NCBI RefSeq assembly: GCF_965204195.1
Contig: NZ_OZ241975.1
Location: 2,480,001 to 2,544,000 of the forward strand
Source: Poriferisodalis sp965204195
GTDB taxonomy: Bacteria > Actinomycetota > Acidimicrobiia > Acidimicrobiales > Poriferisodalaceae
Reading direction: 5' to 3'
Length of the DNA stretch: 64,000 nt
How positions within the stretch are numbered: the first letter of the stretch is position 1; the number at the start of each line of letters is the position of its first letter. Position numbers and translations under genes: made by a program. The notes beneath the pieces were generated by a model. That model worked only from the letters and a program-made list of their open reading frames with translations, ran no database searches and was not told the DNA's origin. Shown here in pieces: positions 60,285 to 64,000 of this stretch.

Positions 60285-61213
60285 TCAGCCGTGGCGGTGG
60301 AACCTGCCGTCAGGGTGCGAGTGCCAGTTGCCGAAGCCTTCGGTCTTGATAGCCGGAGCACCCGTTTTCTGTTGCGTATATGCGCCTGACGGGGCAGTCG
60401 CAGGAGGAGGCGGGACGGGGTTGGGGTCCGGGGTCGGGCGCACCGTTTGGCCGGGGGCCGGGTGACGGTAGCGCCAATCCGGGTGCCGGTGATAGACGCC
60501 GTCGCCGTGGCAATGCCACAAGCCCTGCTCGGCGCTTTCTGCCTGAACGGCTTGCTTGGCAGCCGATAGGCCTTCCAGGTTTGGCGAGCCGCACGCGCCC
60601 GAGCGGCTGGCCCCTTTCCGCGCGTCCTCGGCCGCTACGTCCTCATAGGGCCTGTACAGCGTGAGCTTCACCGATTCGCCCGCCGTGAACGGGTAACCCG
60701 ACACCGACACGATGATGCTCACAGACTCGGCGCGCGCCGTGTACGTGCTCAGCCCGCGAGATGGGCCTCTGTTTATCGCCAGTTGCCAGCCCGCGACCCG
60801 ACCCCACGGCAGGGCGGGCCTGGTCGTTATCACCAACGCGCTGGTACCGCCCGTCACCGCTACCACCGTGTAGGTCGTGGTCCCGATCTGGAAGGTGGGG
60901 TCAGTCAAATGCGCAGCGCATCGATTGGCGCCGCTGTTGTCACAGCCACGCGTAACCCCGTCTGCACGTGTCTGGACCGTCAGCGTGGCGGACCAAGCTT
61001 CCTCCCCGCCATCGGGGACGGTCTGGGCGACGGCCGGGCTCGATGCAGCCAACACCGCCGCAGCCAGCGCGGCCAGCAGCAGCGCGACCAGGCGCAGGCG
61101 GACGCCACGGCGAGCTAGTGCTCTACCCCCCCCCCCCCCGCAGAATCGGCGCGCCCGCGCGCCACAGGCGCCGCTGCGAACCCCGAAGCGTTGTGTACGG
61201 TCCTGGCGGGCAT
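60285..61213 (-). CDS. phase-variable secreted histidine-rich YHYH-like protein (copy 2, G-tract OFF)
   Basis: Start ATG 61213 with AGGAGGT upstream, the same cassette as copy 1. The tract has 14 G here, so the ATG frame ends at VEH-stop after 32 codons; 12 or 15 G would read into RALARRGVRLRLVALLLAALAAAVLA and the AVAQ cleavage site. A GTG at 61244 is in frame with the body now but lacks its own ribosome site. Mature part: EAWSATLTVQ beta domain with GCDNS...C, ITLYRPYED-like LTLYRPYEDVAAEDARKG, and the same His-rich tail as copy 1 (nearly identical DNA at 60531-60607 and 58627-58705). The different tract length from copy 1 is direct evidence of tract instability. Confidence 0.72.
61126..61139 (-). 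repeat. 14-base poly-G tract, YHYH locus 2
   Basis: Fourteen G followed by TAGAGCACTAG. OFF for ATG 61213; ON at 12 or 15. It differs by one base from the otherwise matching tract at 59210-59222. Confidence 0.9.
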
Positions 61214-61268
61214 GTGCACCTCCTGAGCGAGAGTCGCCTCGCACATTAGCCGACCGGCCGGGCCGCTG

Positions 61269-62567
61269 TTAACGACTCCGACTGGGTGCGGCGCCACCGG
61301 CGAGTACCTCTTGGCATGTCGCAGTCCTGCCGGTCATCACGCCATGCAAGGCATCGACGACGTCGACTTCTCGGAGGTGGGCCGGCAAGGACGCAGCAGC
61401 GTCGATGACCGCTTTGGGGATCGCTTCGGACAGTTCTTCAGCTCGTTCAATCGTCTCGCGCTTGGGAAGCCGCAGCGACTCGGCGCATGCTTCCCACTCC
61501 TGTCGGCCCATGTCGCGTGCGTCGAACGAGTCGCCGCACTTCATCGCCATCTGGATGTACCTGCGCTCTTCCTCGCTCTTCCACGGCGCTTCGCTGCAAA
61601 CGTCGTACAGCGGACACAGCGACACATCGCTGCCCTCCAGCCGGAGGCTGTAGTTCTTGGAGTGAGCGTCGCCGGCGAGCAGCACCCAGTTGGCGATCAG
61701 CGCATCCCGGAATGCCCGCACGCATCTGTCGCCGTCGTAGGTCTCATCCCAGAGAATGCGGGCGATCCGGGCGGGCGACGGGCCGCCGGCCCATTGCTGC
61801 CTCATGTGGGAAGGCACCCCTGCCGCTTGGCACAGGTCTTCTTGATGGACTCGGCGCAGGCGGCCGTCGTCACCGGGCTCTCTGTCGAACCTGGTCACAC
61901 AGATCGCTCTCGCCGAGCCGAATTCCACGATCTCCGTGTCAGCGGCATCGATGCCGACTGCGCTGAGGGCGCTCATGCAGATGTGCTCGATGATGTCGTT
62001 GCCGGTCCAGCCGGGGCTGGAGATCTTCAAGATGTGCGTTGACGGCTCGTCGCCGAAGGGGAGTTCCCATCGCCCGTCTGGCATCCGCCGCAGGGCGATC
62101 TTCGTTTGCGCTCCCGACAGGCTGAACGACAGCGGCCGGCCCATTGCGGCGGCCCATGCGTCAGCGCCGCGTCGCAAGGAGAGCAGCCCATGCTCGATGT
62201 CTTGCTCTGACAGAAGATCGGCGCCGCTGTTCCTGCCGATGTCGCCGTCTCCGAGCGCGTAGAACTGGACGGCCCCCGCGCAGTCCATCCCGATGGGCGT
62301 GCACAGGAGGTCCACCGGATGCTGGCCGGCTGCGCCGTACTGCCGACCGATGAACTGGCGAAGATCAAGCGAGGGAGGCAGGAGTCCGTCAAGCCAGTCC
62401 GTCACATGGTGCTCGCGTCGGTCCAGAGGGAAGGCGAGGGAGAGCGGCGTCGGGTCGTACCTCGCCAGGTGCGATTCGTCGTACCGCAGCACGGCGCCTT
62501 GCCGCCTCGTCTTGGACACCTGCCCCGCAACTCGGCCGTGCAGCACCACCACCGCTTCGGCACTCAC
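61269..62567 (-). CDS. hipA: HipA-family kinase toxin (copy 2)
   Basis: 432 aa from GTG 62567, which overlaps the antitoxin stop (GTGA). N-terminal couple domain (VVVLHGRVAGQVSKTRRQGAV), LSLAFPLDRREHH, LSFSLSGAQTKIAL (ATP loop region), HILKISSPGWTGN, the catalytic loop LAGDAHSKNYSL and PLYDVCSE. The loop reads GDAHxKN, as in many HipA relatives. It is not closely similar to copy 1, so it was acquired independently. An HTH antitoxin precedes it. Confidence 0.88.
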   Translation of the reverse strand: MSAEAVVVLHGRVAGQVSKTRRQGAVLRYDESHLARYDPTPLSLAFPLDRREHHVTDWLDGLLPPSLDLRQFIGRQYGAAGQHPVDLLCTPIGMDCAGAVQFYALGDGDIGRNSGADLLSEQDIEHGLLSLRRGADAWAAAMGRPLSFSLSGAQTKIALRRMPDGRWELPFGDEPSTHILKISSPGWTGNDIIEHICMSALSAVGIDAADTEIVEFGSARAICVTRFDREPGDDGRLRRVHQEDLCQAAGVPSHMRQQWAGGPSPARIARILWDETYDGDRCVRAFRDALIANWVLLAGDAHSKNYSLRLEGSDVSLCPLYDVCSEAPWKSEEERRYIQMAMKCGDSFDARDMGRQEWEACAESLRLPKRETIERAEELSEAIPKAVIDAAASLPAHLREVDVVDALHGVMTGRTATCQEVLAGGAAPSRSR

Positions 62568-62845
62568 TCCGCATCCTCCAGGTGCGCACATGAGCGATCT
62601 GATGGCTCTGCGGCACGCCGAGGCCGGATGACCAGTTCGTGATCGAGCGAGCGGAGAATCCGGATGACGTTGGTGCTGCCTACCGATCGGTTGCCCGTCT
62701 CAAGGTCGCGCACACACAAGCGCGACACTCCCGATGCCTGCGCGAGCTGCTCCTGCGTCATCTCGCGTTCTTTCCGAAGGCGCCTGACGGCTCGCCCCAA
62801 CCGCGCCCGGTTCGTGATGCCGGTGAGGTAGGCGGCAGGATGCAT
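62564..62845 (-). CDS. hipB: XRE-family HTH antitoxin, HipB-type
   Basis: 93 aa. LGRAVRRLRKEREMTQEQLAQASGVSRLCVRDLETGNRSVGSTNVIRIL is a standard HipB-like HTH. AAAGGA lies nine bases before the ATG and the upstream sequence is AT-rich. Coupled to the downstream hipA. Confidence 0.88.
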   Translation of the reverse strand: MHPAAYLTGITNRARLGRAVRRLRKEREMTQEQLAQASGVSRLCVRDLETGNRSVGSTNVIRILRSLDHELVIRPRRAAEPSDRSCAHLEDAE

Positions 62846-62980
62846 GATATTTTATCCTTTTGCCCCGACATGACTGATGCAATACAAATCATACATTCGA
62901 ATGAGTCTCAGCTATGACGACGCGCCCTTCAATACTTGGGACTTCGGCAGTTTGACGCTGAACCGCAGTGTTGTGCGGGG

Positions 62981-63242
62981 CTAGCGCAGCCGCTCCAACC
63001 CTCTGACAGTGTCGAAGCCGCTGTCGAAGCTGAAGATGCGTGTCACGCCCGCATTCGCCATCACCGCTGCGTGAAGGGCGTCACGCGCCGAGAGGCCGGC
63101 GGTGTTCTCCACCAGCGCACGGGCAGCACGCACCTCGGCCACGCCGAAGGCCAGGACGTCGTCGAGAATGGCGTCCAAGGCCGCGAAGGCGGGGTCTATG
63201 GCATCGAGCCGGTCGATGGCGACGTACCGGCGCAGGATTTCT
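62981..63242 (-). pseudogene. 5-prime-truncated copy of the vapC toxin gene
   Basis: Matches 55192-55457 nearly base for base (SARDALHAAVMANAG, IFSFDSGFD), including the natural stop. The first 45 or so codons, with Asp5, are missing; the homology stops at the AAGAAATCC that abuts a 10-G run. No antitoxin is present. It is inactive unless an internal start is used, and two catalytic acids would be lacking. Confidence 0.85.
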
Positions 63243-63244
63243 TT

Positions 63245-63254
63245 GGGGGGGGGG
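63245..63254. repeat. 10-base poly-G (plus strand) at the vapC-remnant junction
   Basis: Ten G on the plus strand between the vapC remnant and the 3-prime flank of YHYH copy 3. The matching flank of copy 2 has only five G (60242-60246). It is outside any gene start, unlike the other tracts. Confidence 0.8.
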
Positions 63255-63292
63255 TTGTACGGGATGGTGCCGAACGGGATGCGCCCAATCGC

Positions 63293-64000
63293 CTACCCGT
63301 GACGGTGGAACCTGCCGTCAGGGTGCGTATGCCAATCGCCGAAGCCTTTCGCCTTATCGGCCGCGCTTGACGGTTCAGTCGCCGGAGCAGGGGCGACCGG
63401 GTTCGGGTCCGGGGTCGTGCGCACCGCTTGGCCCGGGGCCGGGTGACGGTAGCTCCACTCCGGCCCGTGCTGGTGGTAGACGGCGTCGCCGTGGCAATGC
63501 CAGTGGGCGCCAGCGTCTACGGCTCCGGGGCACGCGCTGGCCGACCGGGTGGCCCCATTCTGCGCTTGCTCGGCCACTACTTCCTCGTAGGGCCTGCGCA
63601 GCGTGAAGGTTACCGTTTGGCCCGCTCGCAACAATGGGTAGTTATTGAAAACCGCAATATTGTCGAGCCCATAGAGGTCGTCGATTTCTACCTTGTACGT
63701 TCGCGTCCCTTGCTGTTCGTCTCCGGCCACTGTCAATTCCCAAGTTCCGTGTAACCGACTTGGGAAGCTGGGTTCAGCGTAAATGGCCAAAGCTTGGTTG
63801 TCCGTGGTGATGTCCGTCACCCTATGGGTCGTGCTCCCGATTCTGATCGTGGTGTCCGTAAGTAGCAAAGAGCATCTGGTAGCGATGACGGTGTCACTAC
63901 AGCCGGTGTAATGGGCGTCGATTTGCAAGACGCTCAGGGTGGCAGACCAGACTACCTCCGAGCCATCCGAGGGCCCGGTCTGGGCCGCGACCGGGCTCGA
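63293..64000 (-). CDS. secreted histidine-rich YHYH-like protein (copy 3), 5-prime end beyond window
   Basis: Partial: the frame is open to the window edge and reads, at its N-terminal end, signal-peptide remnants (SSPVAAQTGPS) followed by VVWSATLSVLQIDAH. Beta domain with YTGCSD...RC, then TFTLRRPYEEVVAEQAQNGA, and the His-rich tail (HWHCHGDAVYHQHGPEWSYR, GDWHTHPDGRFHRHG). It is the most diverged of the three copies. The sequence stops just short of where the other copies carry their G tract and AGGAGG start. Confidence 0.75.
   Translation of the reverse strand, partial: SSPVAAQTGPSDGSEVVWSATLSVLQIDAHYTGCSDTVIATRCSLLLTDTTIRIGSTTHRVTDITTDNQALAIYAEPSFPSRLHGTWELTVAGDEQQGTRTYKVEIDDLYGLDNIAVFNNYPLLRAGQTVTFTLRRPYEEVVAEQAQNGATRSASACPGAVDAGAHWHCHGDAVYHQHGPEWSYRHPAPGQAVRTTPDPNPVAPAPATEPSSAADKAKGFGDWHTHPDGRFHRHG

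Noticed and set aside
41739..61139. G tracts as plain assembly or sequencing errors
   Set aside because: Exact lengths may be wrong, but pure runs recur only at starts of exported genes, on the coding strand, with conserved flanks, so their existence and placement are not explained by error.
39000..64000. Insertion sequence or prophage carrying the duplicated genes
   Set aside because: No transposase, integrase or phage gene and no terminal inverted repeats with target duplications were found around the cassettes.

Overview
The window is a 64 kb piece of a high-GC bacterial chromosome. GTG/TTG starts, ATGA/TGATG gene overlaps, TANNNT boxes 6-7 bases before start codons (leaderless transcripts), a compact Tad pilus cluster without recognisable TadD/TadZ partners, and Tat and lipoprotein signals all fit an actinobacterium. 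The Acidimicrobiia-like metabolic genes (amidohydrolases, CoA transferase, enoyl-CoA hydratase) make a free-living or symbiotic aquatic member of that class a reasonable guess. I cannot prove the taxonomy from sequence alone. I saw no tRNA, rRNA, CRISPR array, transposase or phage gene.

Layout. (1) 42-24386, all on the minus strand: nine tightly packed genes for exported or surface proteins. They include three giant modular proteins (1974, 1702 and about 2289 aa) built from the same cysteine-bearing beta modules and PPC-like domains. Two of the three end in low-GC enzyme-like domains: a prokaryotic phospholipase A2 and a lysozyme/transglycosylase-like domain. A zinc D-Ala-D-Ala-peptidase-like protein, a Tat protein, two lipoproteins and two other anchored or exported proteins lie between them. 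The set resembles a polymorphic-toxin or exoenzyme locus with candidate immunity or partner proteins. (2) 24452-33531: a Tad/Flp pilus cluster, divergent from the giant locus (CpaB, CpaE-like, TadA, TadB, TadC, several Flp/TadE-type pilins, prepilin peptidase). (3) 33531-37289: riboflavin genes ribD, ribE and ribBA plus a MoaB/Mog protein. (4) 37393-39060: an amidohydrolase and a small membrane protein. (5) 39078-64000: an accessory island of duplicated fibronectin-III and histidine-rich (YHYH-like) exported proteins, interleaved with MazF-, HipBA-, VapBC- and HigBA-type toxin-antitoxin modules and three paralogous AAA/DUF4143 ATPases. A short metabolic block (50330-53415, 57059-58072) interrupts it.

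The most unusual feature is a set of six long pure G:C tracts (13-16 bases). Each lies inside the first codons of a gene for an exported protein, just before its signal peptide. Three fibronectin-III genes share one start cassette (good Shine-Dalgarno, ATG, leader MKLLGRPIA, G-tract, signal peptide). Two YHYH-type genes share a different cassette (AGGAGG, ATG, 25-codon leader, G-tract, signal peptide). The first giant gene has its own tract. In the assembled sequence the best-supported ATG of all five small genes is out of frame with the body of the gene, with stops placed right after the tract. Gain or loss of one or two G would restore the frame. This looks like a family of phase-variable contingency loci controlling a surface or secreted protein repertoire. 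I am not aware of such a system being described in this kind of organism.

The island also carries fragments copied from neighbouring housekeeping genes: an inverted 5-prime piece of the amidohydrolase and a direct 3-prime piece of the membrane-protein gene. These suggest that the fibronectin-III cassettes spread by local duplication together with their flanks.
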